Below are positions 19,645 through 30,193 of a DNA stretch of 64,000 bases, piece after piece. Each line of letters begins with the position of its first letter. Position 1 is the first letter of the stretch. The DNA is taken from the NCBI GenBank assembly GCA_958450365.1, contig CAUEEP010000909.1:509501-573500 (forward strand). The letters run 5' to 3'. A program made the position numbers and the translations under genes. This stretch comes from Mesorhabditis belari. Taxonomy: Eukaryota; Nematoda; Chromadorea; Rhabditida; Rhabditidae. The notes beneath the pieces are model-generated. The model made no database searches, was not told the origin of the DNA, and saw nothing but the letters and a program-made list of their open reading frames with translations.

Positions 19645-21423
19645 TTAAACAAACTTGAGTCTGAGTTTCTTTAGCAGTGCATATCGATAATCTTTGATAA
19701 AATAGAGCATACAAATTGGATCGAGAACCGGGTAAAATGAGATGAGAATCGGGGAGAGATTTGTGCCTCTGCCGATGGGGATATGGAACAGAGGGCAAAG
19801 GAAGTCGATTCCACCTGGAATCCTTTGTAATCAGAGTAGCAATAGTTGGAAAATTTATCGAGCTATTGTAAAGCCAACAAAGCACAAGTACATTTTATGT
19901 CACAATGCAAATGAAACTCACCTGGAGTATACTCGAAAATCAACGGAATCGTTGTCTAAACATTCAAAATTTAGAGAATTTCTCATCAAAATATTCTCCC
20001 TAATAGTATTGTACCCTGTGCGTCATCTAAATTTCTCGAAATCTCAAAAACCGCTTATCAGAACCTATCGATGAGGGGTCGGAAAATGTAGCTGATGATG
20101 AGATCTTGCAGGGGATTAGAGTCTTGAGTCTCTGCGAAAACTTGGAAACTATAAAATAGGCATCAACTCGGCTTGGCGGGGTGCAATACTATTAGGGAGA
20201 TATGGTAGGTTTGTGAAAGCTAGTCTTTGAAAATCATTTTCTTGGCAATCTACCTGAACTAGTAAAGCTCTAAAAAGTTGTTGCTCTAGCCGTTTTGAAG
20301 CTTCACTCATGGCGGAGGTCTGAAAGAAGGTAATGAATGAGTAAAAGAGACAAGTCTACCTTTAACGTTTGATGAATATTCCAGGTACAAAAAATGATGA
20401 CCATAAATGTGGATCCAAGTTCACCCATGCAAACGGCTAATGAAAAGAGTTGTCCCCAGTCCCAGGCTAACACTCCGAGTTCGTTTGGATGCTTAAAAAA
20501 GGTTGCTTTTGATAACTAGAGCCAAACAAGGCAAGGTATTGGCAAAAGCCATCAATTTACGAACTCGATAGACTGGTCCAAGGATTGCACTTTTGTTCAC
20601 ATCGTAACCATACGTTTCCCAGAGAGTCTCACGGAAATAGTCCTAAAGTTCTTGATTTTCGATTACGAATAGGTAAAAAAGCAACAAGTAAACAAGCAAC
20701 AAGTAAACAAGCAAAGCAAGTACGAACAAGTAATCAAGAACACGTAAAACCCACCGTCAACATTTCCGAGTGATACATAAAAATATGAAGCACGGTTCCC
20801 CAAATGATTCCCATAAAAAAGCCAAATCGAAAACCACAAAGGAATGTATTTTCCTGAGTTGAATAAGTAGAGGCAATGATTTCTGGAGAAAACAGGCAAT
20901 GATTTCTGGGTAAAAGGACTGATTTAAAGGCTTACCTGCAAATGAGTAGATATCGATATACAAAGTGAAAGGCTAGAAGGACGAGACTCTGAAATGGAAT
21001 CATTTTTCACACAGACTTGATCATTTACACAGTAAGCTAACAGTAGGCAAAGTCCTACTGGTTTACTCAAACAAACCTGACAAAACAAGCTCCCATACAA
21101 GACCATTCCCCAATGAGCAGGCATCATTGTGTTCTCAAGGAATGAAGTCGGAAATAGCACAAAGCCGTACTCATGAACGTGGATTTGCTAAAGCACTCTT
21201 TCTTTCAAAACCAAAAGAACCTTACCGGCATTGCAACAATATGCACTGTTGGATATATCAGATCAAAGCATGCAAATAATAGCATCAAATAACGATACGT
21301 GCCCATTTGTTTTCGACTATGGAAAACGATAAAGTAGATAAGAATGAGATTGAGGAGATAGGAGAGTGATCCATTCACATAGATTGTAACGCGGGCAAAC
21401 TTGTCGAAATTTGAAATTCCCAT
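19645..21423 (-). CDS. Str-type seven-transmembrane chemoreceptor
   Basis: The first exon (21226-21423) starts MGISNFDKF, then a membrane helix, QMGTYRYLMLLFACFDLIYP and a third hydrophobic stretch. Later exons read HVHEYGFVLFP, EASKRLEQQLFRALLVQ, TTIPLIFEYTPGGIDFLCPL and finally LSPILISFYPVLDPICMLYF and KDYRYALLKKLRL before the stop at 19645. The order of motifs, especially QMGTYRYLM near the start and FYPVLDP..(F/I)KDYR near the end, is typical of the nematode Str chemoreceptor family. Splice sites allow one continuous frame; a fold-back element at 19996-20199 is confined to an intron. Such receptors usually act in sensory cilia; the odorant is unknown. Confidence 0.8.
19996..20199. repeat. 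Short MITE (about 204 bp), copy 1
   Basis: The ends CTCCCTAATAGTATTG and, at the other end, CAATACTATTAGGGAG are inverted repeats. The interior contains an ATCTAAATTTCTCGAAATCT block followed by GCTTATCAGAACCTATCGAT. A second copy in opposite orientation is at 43387-43589. It lies in the intron before the TTIPLIF exon of the Str receptor. Confidence 0.8.
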
Positions 21424-23582
21424 TTCTGAAATTGAAAGCTTTGAATTGAAATTGAAATTGACATTGAAAAAAAAGCAAAAAATCAAAAGCTTTAAATGAA
21501 CCAAAATTGAACTCTTGTGAATGTGAATGACCCAAAATTGAATTGAATGAATTCTTGTGTGCAAGTCTGTGCCTCAGTCTTTGAAGGTGGAAATTGACGT
21601 GAGAATTACCAAATAAAGAAGTGTCTAATTGAAAAAAAATGATGTGAAAGAATTTGGACTAAAAGTAACAAATTGCAGAAAAGTAGCACTTTTAAAGCTT
21701 TAAGCTTTAAAGCTTTTGTCCAAAAACTGTACTTGAACCTGGAAACTGAAATCACCTTTGGCTTCTTTATAAATCATCAATTTTTCGAGATCATTCGTCT
21801 AATTTCATCTGTGCTTTTAGAAGTCGAGAAAAACAAATTTACAGCAACTTGAAAGAGTCCGCGAAAAACATGATCCCCGTAGAATTTAATTATCGTTTAC
21901 GTGGCACTTTTTAGCTCAAAAAAAGATTTGCTTGATGATGCAAAAATGATTTAGAACTGAAAAGATACTCAAAAATTGAATTCTGATGAAGTGAATACAT
22001 TTATTGAACCAATAATGTGATACAAACAAAGGATACATAATAAGACATAAAGGTCTAAACACACAATTTTATGGCACTTCGACCGTTACTCCTATTACCC
22101 TTATTACGCAAATGTTGTGAAAGAAAAAAACCCACTTGGTGGGAAAAAGAAACTTTTATCTTGCCAGCCTGATTGAACCCTCGACCTTCCGCTTAAGAGA
22201 CAAGACTCGTAGCCGGTCGGTCATCTGCCCATTGACAGTGAAAGCAGACCCGTTACGGTCACGGCCGCACCAGAAAACTCAAAAATAGATCTGAAAAACT
22301 ACTCTAAAAGTAGGGCCGAGTTAAAGTTAGTTAATTAAAAAGTTAGGAATAGCAGACTGATAGCAAGTGATAGCGTATTTCGATTACATTTTTGAGATTG
22401 CACGTCAATTCTATTTTGCACTTGTTTTTTCTGTCCTAAACGGTGCTCCCTGTGGCAAAAGTCTTTTTTCCTCACCAGAGAAAAGAGAAAAAGGGGTAGA
22501 CTAATTTCCGCCATTTTATTTGCGCAACTAGATCTTTTGCGCAACTCGCCATAACTTTCTTCTAAGTCGGCCAATCTTTATGATTTTAGTGCCATTTTGT
22601 TGCACTTAGCGAGATCTACAAAATGACACTAAAATCATAAAGATTGACCCACTTAGAACAAAGTTATGCAAGCTGCGCAAAAGACCCAGTTGCGCAAGTG
22701 ACCCTGTTGCACCAATAAAATGGTGGAAATTAGCCTACCCCGAGAAAAAGGATTAGTTGCGCTTTTCTGAAAATTTCCCACTTCTATTTTACTTTGTTTC
22801 CCACTTCTTTATAAATTTCTTTGTTTCTTTATGCTCTTGCATATATCTCGTTACCTTGCCAGGTCTTGTGCGTAATCTTTTAGTCTTGGGTACCTTTGGG
22901 ATTTGGATAAATGTGTTACGAACGTATTGGGCATGAAAGAATCGTATTTACACAAGACTTTCTAAAAAGTCCCTTAATTCATGCATAGTTTTTCTGAATT
23001 GGTTTGAGCTATGAGCTTTGTTGTGTCGAAAAGTGCTTGAGGTTGGGCTGTCTACACCGCTATTGTCATTCAATCGTAGTTTACTCTAGAAATCCCAGAC
23101 ATCAACCTCAACCTTGGCTTTAAACGAGAGATTGAGTTTCAGAGACTTGATATAATTGTAAAATGATACAATTGTACTTGATTTGTGATCGAACCAAATC
23201 GGAACCGAATCGGATCCGAATGGAAACAAGACGTATTGACACGTTTGCGTTGTCTTTGAGCACCTCACCTGACCCAATCTAATTCTTAGTCCACTACAGC
23301 TCCGTGAAGTTTTGCTTGAGTCAATCACTCGCCATTGATGTCAGCCAAAACTAAGACAAATAGAATTTATTATATTAACTTGTTTTGCGGCCGCCATTCA
23401 ATTGGTGATTGAAAGTTATTATCGCTTTAACGCTGAATCAGCTTTATGAAAAGGAGCGTGGGTTTGTTCTTTTTCTTTATCACGTTTATTTAAATGTTTT
23501 ATACAAGATTTTGATTGAGTTGCAATCATTTATTGAGTTCTTTTATTGAGCACAATTAATTAGTTTATTGAGCATAGACCCA
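21424..23582. other. Intergenic DNA
   Basis: No supported coding exon. It contains the fold-back at 22494-22740 and a tRNA-like stretch (about 22170-22250, - strand) with a B-box-like GAGGGTTCAATC but an unmatched acceptor stem. The region adjacent to 21423 should contain the Str receptor promoter. Confidence 0.5.
22494..22740. repeat. Fold-back element, about 247 bp
   Basis: The left arm, AGGGGTAGACTAATTTCCGC and onward through GCGCAACT, is mirrored on the right (GGAAATTAGCCTACCCC). The centre contains CTTTATGATTTTAGTGCCATTTTG with its complement. There is no coding capacity. Confidence 0.75.
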
Positions 23583-24842
23583 TTAAATAGACCGGTATAT
23601 GATAAAGATTTGAATCGCCTGATCGGATCCTCGATGTCTCGGTTTCTTTTCTTCGAAAGATGTCAAGAAAACCATTGCTTCTTTTTGCTCATTCATTTTC
23701 TTCTTGAAAAGCTTTGTCACTGAATCAGGATCGAAATTTGGAAAACTCTGATTCGAAAGCATTTCTTCATCATCTTGAAGTTCAATTGCTCCGTGGGACG
23801 TGAGAAGATCATGGTATTCCTGTAAATTTGGTATCAAAGACACCAAAAAGCTGGCTATCTTTTAGGATTTATTCCAGATTTTATATTTCTGATTTCAAAA
23901 AGAGTTTAAAATGTTCACTTTTCAGTTTAAATTCTTACCTGAACCGCGTCACAGCCATTGCAATTCCAATATTGTAACTTGATCAAAGAGTTTTCGTTGA
24001 GTAAATTTGAGACTTTTGATTTTAAAAGTGAATCAATTACGCACTTAAATCCAACAAAATCATCTCCATATTCAATTGAAACGTTTTTCGAATTCAAGAA
24101 CAGAAAATTCACTCCAGCAATTGGAGAGCCAATCCAGTTGAAATTTTGGCACTTTCGCACAGATGACCTTTGAAATATCTCTCCAAAAGCTTGCTCTGCT
24201 TCGAGATTTCTTTCTGTATCCCAATAAAAATTGAGATTTAACTCATCGAGGATTTCAGATTGAAAATTTGAGAAGAAAATCTTTGCCAAATCGAGAGAGC
24301 CCATGATTCGGAGAGTCGATAATAAACGAAGTTGATTGAAGAATCCGAATTCTAACAGATAAAATATTAGGCCATCCAAATCAAAGTATTCGAATGATTC
24401 ATGGGAAAAGTTGCCGAATTGTAGCTGCAAATCTTTCAATGTTGCCAGTTTGTTGAACAAATTTAAGAAAGGTTTTGCGAGGATCGGGATTTGTCCATTC
24501 AAATGTACATCAAGGCGTTCATTTTGAGCATGCAGTGAGAATTTCTTGGAATCATTTCTGGATTGTATTGTTATTTCGCATCCGATTTCTAAAAGCGTAT
24601 CGTTTTCGATTCGATATTTTAACATCTAAAGTTTTTTTGATTTCAATTCGCTTCTATGGGAAACTAACCTCAATTCTGATAATGTCAACCTTTCTCGGAA
24701 AAGGTCCATTAGTGAAGATTCCATTTCTGAGTTCTTTGTTGATTTGGCTAGCTACAAGAATATCATTTAAACCAATAGCTTTCAAAATGGAATCTTTCTG
24801 TTGTAGTGGGAGTTTCTGAAATGGAAAAGTGTTGATGGCCAT
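23583..24842 (-). CDS. F-box protein, three exons
   Basis: Exons at 24669-24842, 23939-24625 and 23583-23819 join in frame to about 366 residues. The N-terminus is F-box-like: FQKLPLQQKDSILKAIGL then VASQINKELRN. The rest has many leucines and short strand-helix-like blocks, with no recognised substrate domain. The segment FPRKVDIIRIE after the F-box parallels FPKQVSQIKMS in the neighbour at 27324-28571, so the two are paralogues. F-box proteins normally recruit substrates to SCF (Skp1-cullin) ubiquitin ligases; nematode genomes carry large, fast-evolving sets. Splice sites (GTTAG, GTAAG donors; TTTAG, TTACAG acceptors) support the model. Confidence 0.75.
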
Positions 24843-25379
24843 GTGAAGATTCGGTTTTAATCAATTTTCAATGAAAGACTTGGAAAGGTTAGGCAAGGAA
24901 AATGGAATTCATTCTGCATGTCTATCGAAAAGAACAATGTTTTGATTAAAAAGTGTAAAAGAATGGCTTGTTGAGAGATTGGGAAAAGGAAAAAAACATC
25001 GTTATTTTAAAGATTTATGTCTAAAACATATGGATGTGTTTTAGTTTGATAGGCAATTTTCCTGTAATATTTATTCAAATTAGCGGCGAGAGGAGTCGAA
25101 CCCGTGACCTCTCTCATCCGTTCCTTTGAGAGACGCGTGCATTAACTACTCGGCCATGCTTAGGTAGATGGTGCAGCGCGAGCTGTGTCTCTAGCCCACA
25201 CGACCCAGGTTTGACTCCAGCCCGCGTCGGCATTTTCAGTTTTTTAAAAGTTTAAAAACATATTGCACAACTATATGGTCTAACTAACCATAAGTCATTT
25301 GAATGTCATTTGTTTTGAATGACAATTTGAATTGTCAAATAAGTCATTTGAAACGGCCCGCTGGGTGCGGAGGCTTAGG

Positions 25380-25800
25380 CATCTCATGATACTCCCTACT
25401 GAGTGGTGCGCACAGTAGGGAGTATCACGAGATGATGGGTGTCACCATCATACCATTAACAGGGCAAAATTTTTACCATAGGTGTCATATTAGAGCTAAT
25501 ATGCCAAGATTATTAACCAAACATTAGAAGATTATTAACCAAACTTGTTTAGAAGTTTCTTGGAAAACCTAGACCTCTCTTTGAAGACGGTGAGTTGAAA
25601 GGGCGATTGAAATGTATGAGAGATTAGTGCATGTTCCAGGCTTAGAATCTGTTTGGTTAATAATCTTAGTTGACATATTAGCTCTAATATGACACCACAA
25701 TCCCAGTAGAAAGTCTCCGCTTTATGGCAAAAATTTAACCCTATTAATGGTCTCATGGTGATGACCAGGGTGGCACCCATAATCCCATGATCCCTATCGA
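25380..25800. repeat. Large fold-back element with nested small palindrome
   Basis: The left arm (about 25428-25560) contains CATATTAGAGCTAATATG and AGATTATTAACCAAAC. The right arm (about 25640-25790) contains GTTTGGTTAATAATCT, CATATTAGCTCTAATATG and CACCCATAATCCCATGAT in mirrored order. At the left edge a second palindrome GATACTCCCTACT..AGTAGGGAGTATC is present. There are no coding features. Confidence 0.7.
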
Positions 25801-25941
25801 GTGATGGTGTTTTCGTGATAAATATGAGAAGTTTTAGAGCACAAATGATTCACTATAACATCACACCGACCACCACTAGCCACTCGAAATTCTGCGGAAT
25901 TCTGAGGAATTGAAAACGTTTTTTATTGGACACCCTGTATA

Positions 25942-26631
25942 CAGGGTGCGCCAAAAGTTCCCGTACTTGTATTTTCTGCATTTTTGGTAATTTTAGATAA
26001 AAGATACAATTTTAAAAGTAAGAAATTCGAATTTCTAGCGAAAAACTGTTTTAGAAAACGTTTCTGGTTAATTTATAAGTGCAACGCTATTTAAGACAAG
26101 TGATTGAGAAGAGGGTTCGCTCAGGAGTGCTTTGGTCGCACAGTTACAGGGCACAGTTACAGGGCACAGTTACAGGGCACAGTTACAGGGAACAGTTACA
26201 GGGAACAGTTACAGGGAACAGTTACAGGGAACAGTTACAGTTATTTCCTTTGATGGAAATTTGTATGGGAAAACCAAGTTCTAACCTGACTTCCGACTCG
26301 GTCGTTGACCAAAACTTTATACACCCAATATAAAAAATGTCACATTTTATGTCTAGTTTTCGAAAAACATCTTGGCTCTTAAAAATCTTTTGATCCATAA
26401 AAGTTACAGGCCTGAAGCCCGAAAAAAATGTGCGACCAAAGCGCCCCTGAGCGGACCCTCTTCTCAATCGCTTGTCTTAAATAGCGTTGCACTTATAAAT
26501 TAACCAGAAACGTTTTCTAAATCAGTTTTTTTGCGAGGAATTCGAATTTCTTATTTTTAAAATCGTATCTTTTATCTAAAATTACCAAGTAAGTACTAAA
26601 ATACAAGTACGGGAACTTTTGGCGCACCCTG
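25942..26631. mobile_element. TA-flanked CAGGGTGCG element with about 205-bp terminal inverted repeats
   Basis: Ends CAGGGTGCGCCAAAAGTTCC and their complement at the right are flanked by TA at 25940-25941 and 26632-26633. The inverted similarity runs inward for about 200 bp, past GTGCAACGCTATTTAAGACA. The centre contains a tandem array (26140-26236). There is no transposase. It is a non-autonomous Tc1/mariner-type element. Confidence 0.85.
26140..26236 (+). repeat. 12-13 bp tandem repeat inside the element
   Basis: About eight near-identical copies of a unit GGGCACAGTTACA or GGGAACAGTTACA, placed asymmetrically between the two arms. It shows as a repetitive QLQGTVTG-type frame but there is no evidence of translation. 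Confidence 0.85.
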
Positions 26632-27323
26632 TATAGTAGATTTAAGCTTCTGATTGCTTAATCTTAAAGACAGATTCCTTATTTTACTAATAAACTGATC
26701 AACTAATTGCAAGAAGTAGATCTTCAAACCATATTAGCATTCTTCTTTCAGAAAACACTTTTCTGAGTACAATCTCTCGAGTTTACAATAGCAACAATTG
26801 CAGCCTCTCATCGGGGAAAAACCCTAAAAAGTCTATAATACAAATCTATTTTTGATGAAGCAAATGTGTTTCATTAAACCGAACTAATAGCACAAAATCT
26901 ATTACAAAATCTAATCTAAAAATAGAGTAGACAGTTGAAAATCATCTATAAAAACCAAAATTTCAAAATCTTAGGACTTTTTGATTGTCTAAGTATAGAA
27001 ACTTTACCAAGTAACTTTTGTAGCGATGTTTTTCGAAAATGTTCTTAAAATTCGTGTTGACTTTTGCAAATCTCTCGTTTTAATATTCAATTCAATAAAA
27101 TGAATGAATAATTCAATTGAACCCAGTCTATTCATTCAACTTTATTCAAGACATTGTTATTCATCTCATAGTGCGTACAAATTTCAATTTCACAAAAATA
27201 TATACTGAAAAGAACCGGAAAATAGATAATGTTTAACAAAAGAGTGAAAAAATAAGATTAAAATTAAAAAATACTATATTTTACTTATTAGTTTTAATTT
27301 CTCGAAGTCATTGATCTGGTTGA

Positions 27324-28571
27324 TCAATGAACTTTCAACCTCGGCATCCAAACAATATTAACCGCAACTTCAGATCCTTGAAAAGTCCGTTCATCAACAC
27401 TGTAAAAGAGAATCACTTCTCGATCTCCATTCTTTTGAAGAAAATATTCAGCCTGAAATTTTTCAGTATCGCTCTCATTTTCCCAATGTTTCCAATCATT
27501 CGACGGATCCATTTCCCAATTGAACTTTCTTGAGCTCCGATGTCGGAGATATTTCAAGAAGTTCACCTCTTCTTCACTCATTTCTTCTTTTTTAAAACTT
27601 TTCACATTCGAATTCGATGAAATAACTCTCAAATAGTGTTGATAATAAACATCTATCGAATTGTATTGTTTATGAAGATAGTCGCGAATCTGTGTGGACA
27701 TTTTGGGATCTTTACTGGGAATCCCGTGTTGAAGAAAGTCTTTCAAAGCACACTCGATAGTGTGAACATTGAAACAATTGAATTCAATGTGTTTTGTGTT
27801 TACATTGATTTCCCTTAGCTCAGACAAATGACTCTCCAACAAGCATCTACTCAACCATTTTAGATTTTGCAAGGATTTCTTTTTGAAAATCTCATCCGCA
27901 AATGCTTTCCAATTCTCAGTATGATGCATTGAAATCCCAAAGAACATGCTTGTCTCAATTTCAGCCGGGAAAGCCTCTAGATGATCGACGGTGATCGGAC
28001 TGATGAATGGTAAAATGTTTTGAATGAGACTTGGCTCTCCTTGCAAAGTGAATCGTTCAATATGATGGAGAGATGAGAATATTAGCTGATTCTCCAAGAA
28101 TTCAGATAAACCATCGATACTTGACTCATTCTTTATGAAATTTATAGAAAATTGTCGGCAACTCTTGACTTGATTCAACTGTTTCCAAAGCAATCGAGAT
28201 CTTTTGCATGAATTGAATGGAATGATCCATTTCTCGTTCACACAATGCTCGGTGTGCCCTTTTGGATCCACAATTGCTTCAAAAGCGAATTGTTCTCTTG
28301 ATTCTTCTCTTGATTCTTCTCTTGATTCTTCTCTTGATTCTTCTCTTGGTTCATTCTCATCCTCTCTCATCAAATAACTTTCTTTGCCGTAAGTATAGAT
28401 AATAGACATTTTGATTTGTGAGACTTGTTTAGGAAAGATTCCTCTTTTTTGAATCAATGCTCTTGTATTCTTATTGACCTGTAATAGTTGATGAGCTTCA
28501 TCATCTTGTATCCATTCCAAAATCGATTCCAGAAGCACCGAAGGAAGATTGGTAAATTTGAAATGATCCAT
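27324..28571 (-). CDS. F-box protein, single exon, with REES tandem repeat
   Basis: A single open frame of 415 residues from ATG 28571. It begins with an F-box-like block (NLPSVLLESILEWIQDDEAH then LLQVNKNTRAL). After the FPKQVSQIKMS segment shared with the paralogue at 23583-24842 there is an acidic/basic low-complexity stretch of four REES units, encoded by a 12-bp tandem repeat (about 28300-28345), then a long leucine-containing region ending ILFYSVDERTFQGSE. No zinc or leucine-rich motifs were recognised. It probably acts as a substrate adaptor of an SCF ubiquitin ligase. It lies in the same orientation as its paralogue with about 2.5 kb between. Confidence 0.8.
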   Translation of the reverse strand: MDHFKFTNLPSVLLESILEWIQDDEAHQLLQVNKNTRALIQKRGIFPKQVSQIKMSIIYTYGKESYLMREDENEPREESREESREESREESREQFAFEAIVDPKGHTEHCVNEKWIIPFNSCKRSRLLWKQLNQVKSCRQFSINFIKNESSIDGLSEFLENQLIFSSLHHIERFTLQGEPSLIQNILPFISPITVDHLEAFPAEIETSMFFGISMHHTENWKAFADEIFKKKSLQNLKWLSRCLLESHLSELREINVNTKHIEFNCFNVHTIECALKDFLQHGIPSKDPKMSTQIRDYLHKQYNSIDVYYQHYLRVISSNSNVKSFKKEEMSEEEVNFLKYLRHRSSRKFNWEMDPSNDWKHWENESDTEKFQAEYFLQKNGDREVILFYSVDERTFQGSEVAVNIVWMPRLKVH

Positions 28572-28925
28572 TGTTCAAAATAAAAAATAGAATACGTTCA
28601 ATACTTGATTCTCAGGAAAATGGTTTACTTTATCCCATGGAGAATGTTCAATAGTGGTGCAATGTTGTGAGCAAAAGACGTAAGGGAAGTAAAAACATTC
28701 GAATCGATCTCTTTTGGTCTTTTGGTCTTTTTCTCTCATTTCTCCCCTTTCCATTTCTCTCAAATTGAGTCTTGTGCTGTCCTCTTCACTTTCACGTTTA
28801 TGTTCCAAAAACTATCTGTTCCTAGAGTTTACTTAAGTCAATATTTCTCAAGAAAAACAGTGATACCGGGAAACTGAAACTATCTAATCTATCCTAAACT
28901 GTCTAACACATGAGTGAACAAACCG

Positions 28926-29158
28926 GGAAAAGTTCCGGCGACGTTTTTGATCTTTACGGCGGCACCTTTGATTCCGGTAAATAGTCCATAGTTTTCCCGC
29001 GGAACGTGCTTTTCCTCGGAACGTTCTTCAGAAAGTTTCGTTCGAAAGTTTTACCTGAAACTTTCTGGAAAAAAAGTACGTTCTGCGGGAAAACTAAAGA
29101 TCAAAGGTGCCGATCAAAGATCAGAGACGTGGCCGGAACTTTTCCCGGGCTCCGATGT
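28926..29158. repeat. Fold-back element, about 233 bp, GC-richer than surroundings
   Basis: The left arm CCGGGAAAAGTTCCGGCGAC and the right arm (GTGGCCGGAACTTTTCCCGG) are inverted. The inner parts also pair, with GTTTTCCCGCGGAACGT against GTACGTTCTGCGGGAAAAC around a short centre with GAAAGTTTC blocks. Confidence 0.8.
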
Positions 29159-29604
29159 AATGCGGGAGTCTAAGTTCATGAAAAACTAAAAGTTATCCTT
29201 AAGTTAAGTCCTTGAGAAGCTAAAACTTGACCTAAAAGCTTTCGATCTCTATCAGCACGATGATAACAACAATTACTTTTTGTCTGAAAACTGATTGTAA
29301 GACTTCTTAGGTGAACAAATGGTAAACCTAATTGTTTAAAGATTCTTGGAGAAATGCAAGAGTTTCTGGAATTTATTGTATTGATTTAAAATGTTTAAAG
29401 ATTCCTGGAAAAATGCAAGAGTCAAAACCATCAAAAATTTCACTTTTACTTCACACGTTCACAAAAATCTCATCAAATTTTGCTTCCTTTTAAAGAAACG
29501 CGCTGTTTTCGTTTCCATTTTCCCTTACTTTCTCGAGGTCGTCACTTTTTTTGCTAACCTGCGCTTTTCAACTTTTTGGTCACACCGATGGAACAAGGGT
29601 TGGG

Positions 29605-29610
29605 TATAAA
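29605..29610 (+). promoter_or_regulatory. TATA box of the secreted peptide gene
   Basis: TATAAA in GGGTATAAATGC, 39 bases upstream of the ATG at 29649. The spacing implies a very short 5' leader. Confidence 0.6.
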
Positions 29611-29648
29611 TGCACTGAGATAATCCGTTCAGTGGAGATCTTTTGAAA

Positions 29649-29980
29649 ATGAAATACTTTCTGGTAATCGTCCTTCTCATGGCTATCCTTATGCTGACAA
29701 TGTCGACTGTTTACGCTGAAGGTGAAGAGGGACTTTTGCCCATTACAATTGTGTGAGTCGTTTGAAATGGAATAATTTTTAGAAGCTCTTCTAGAAAGCT
29801 CTAGAAAATCTAGAAGCTTCTAGAAGTTTCTAGATTTGCAATCTTCAAGAAGATTTGTAAGAGTAACTGTCATACCTAGATTGCCATATTCTTTAGATCT
29901 TTAGGTCTCGATAAACTTTAAAGATTTCATATTTCAGTGACTGCAAAGCCGAGCCAAATCACCCGGATTGCAAGATTTAA
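29649..29980 (+). CDS. Small secreted peptide, 48 residues, two exons
   Basis: Exon 1 (29649-29752) and exon 2 (29938-29980) join in frame across a GTGAGT..TTTCAG intron. The precursor starts MKYFLVIVLLMAILMLTMS and continues TVYA, a clear signal peptide. The predicted mature part is about 25 residues, acidic at the start (EGEEGLLP) and with two cysteines in VDCKAEPNHPDCKI at the C-terminus, enough for one disulphide. There is a TATA box just upstream and an AATAAA at about 30008. The 186-bp intron carries heat-shock-element-like repeats. No family was recognised; it could be a secreted antimicrobial, signalling or structural peptide. It was too short to be obvious as an open frame but all gene signals agree. 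Confidence 0.65.
29781..29833 (+). promoter_or_regulatory. Array of heat-shock-element-like GAA/TTC units in an intron
   Basis: Alternating GAA and TTC at 5-base spacing: TAGAAGCTTCTAGAAGTTTC at 29811-29830 is a canonical four-unit HSF-1-type array, preceded by further CTTCTAGAA units from 29781. It lies in the only intron of the secreted peptide gene. Confidence 0.5.
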
Positions 29981-30193
29981 AGAAGTAAACAATTTTTTTT
30001 ACAATGAAATAAAATCTCTCAGGCAATGCAAAGCCAAATCGAGCAAAGAAACTCAGTGAGCAGCAAGCAAAACGGATACAAAGTAAAGATTCAACAGATC
30101 ACAAGCATAATCCAAACGTTTCAGTAACTAAAACTAATAAAAAAATGAATTCAATATCCTATTTTACAAAAATACAATTCTTTCCTTGATAAT

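Larger units (their letters stand above)
24843..27323. other. Intergenic DNA dominated by inverted-repeat elements
   Basis: It contains two tRNA-like stretches (about 25083-25165 on the - strand, GGTTCGACTCC; about 25165-25230 on the + strand), neither with a complete acceptor stem. It also contains a fold-back at 25380-25800 and a TA-flanked element at 25942-26631. A lone CACCCTG end at 25931-25937 abuts that element. Nothing coding was supported; 26650-27300 is AT-rich single-copy-looking sequence. Confidence 0.55.
28572..29648. other. Intergenic DNA between F-box and secreted peptide genes
   Basis: It contains the fold-back at 28926-29158 and a TATA box near 29605. Other frames here (for example 28575-28808 on the - strand) show no domain. 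Two similar AGATTC(T/C)TGGA(G/A)AAATGCAAGAG sequences lie near 29340 and 29398. Confidence 0.5.

Noticed and set aside
22170..22250. tRNA-like stretch on the - strand.
   Set aside because: Anticodon arm and acceptor incomplete, no poly-T terminator next to it.
25083..25230. Two tRNA-like stretches considered as tRNA genes.
   Set aside because: B boxes are good but acceptor stems do not pair; not called functional.
26140..26236. Regular tandem repeat considered as a CRISPR array.
   Set aside because: Units are contiguous with no spacers, and the genome is eukaryotic.
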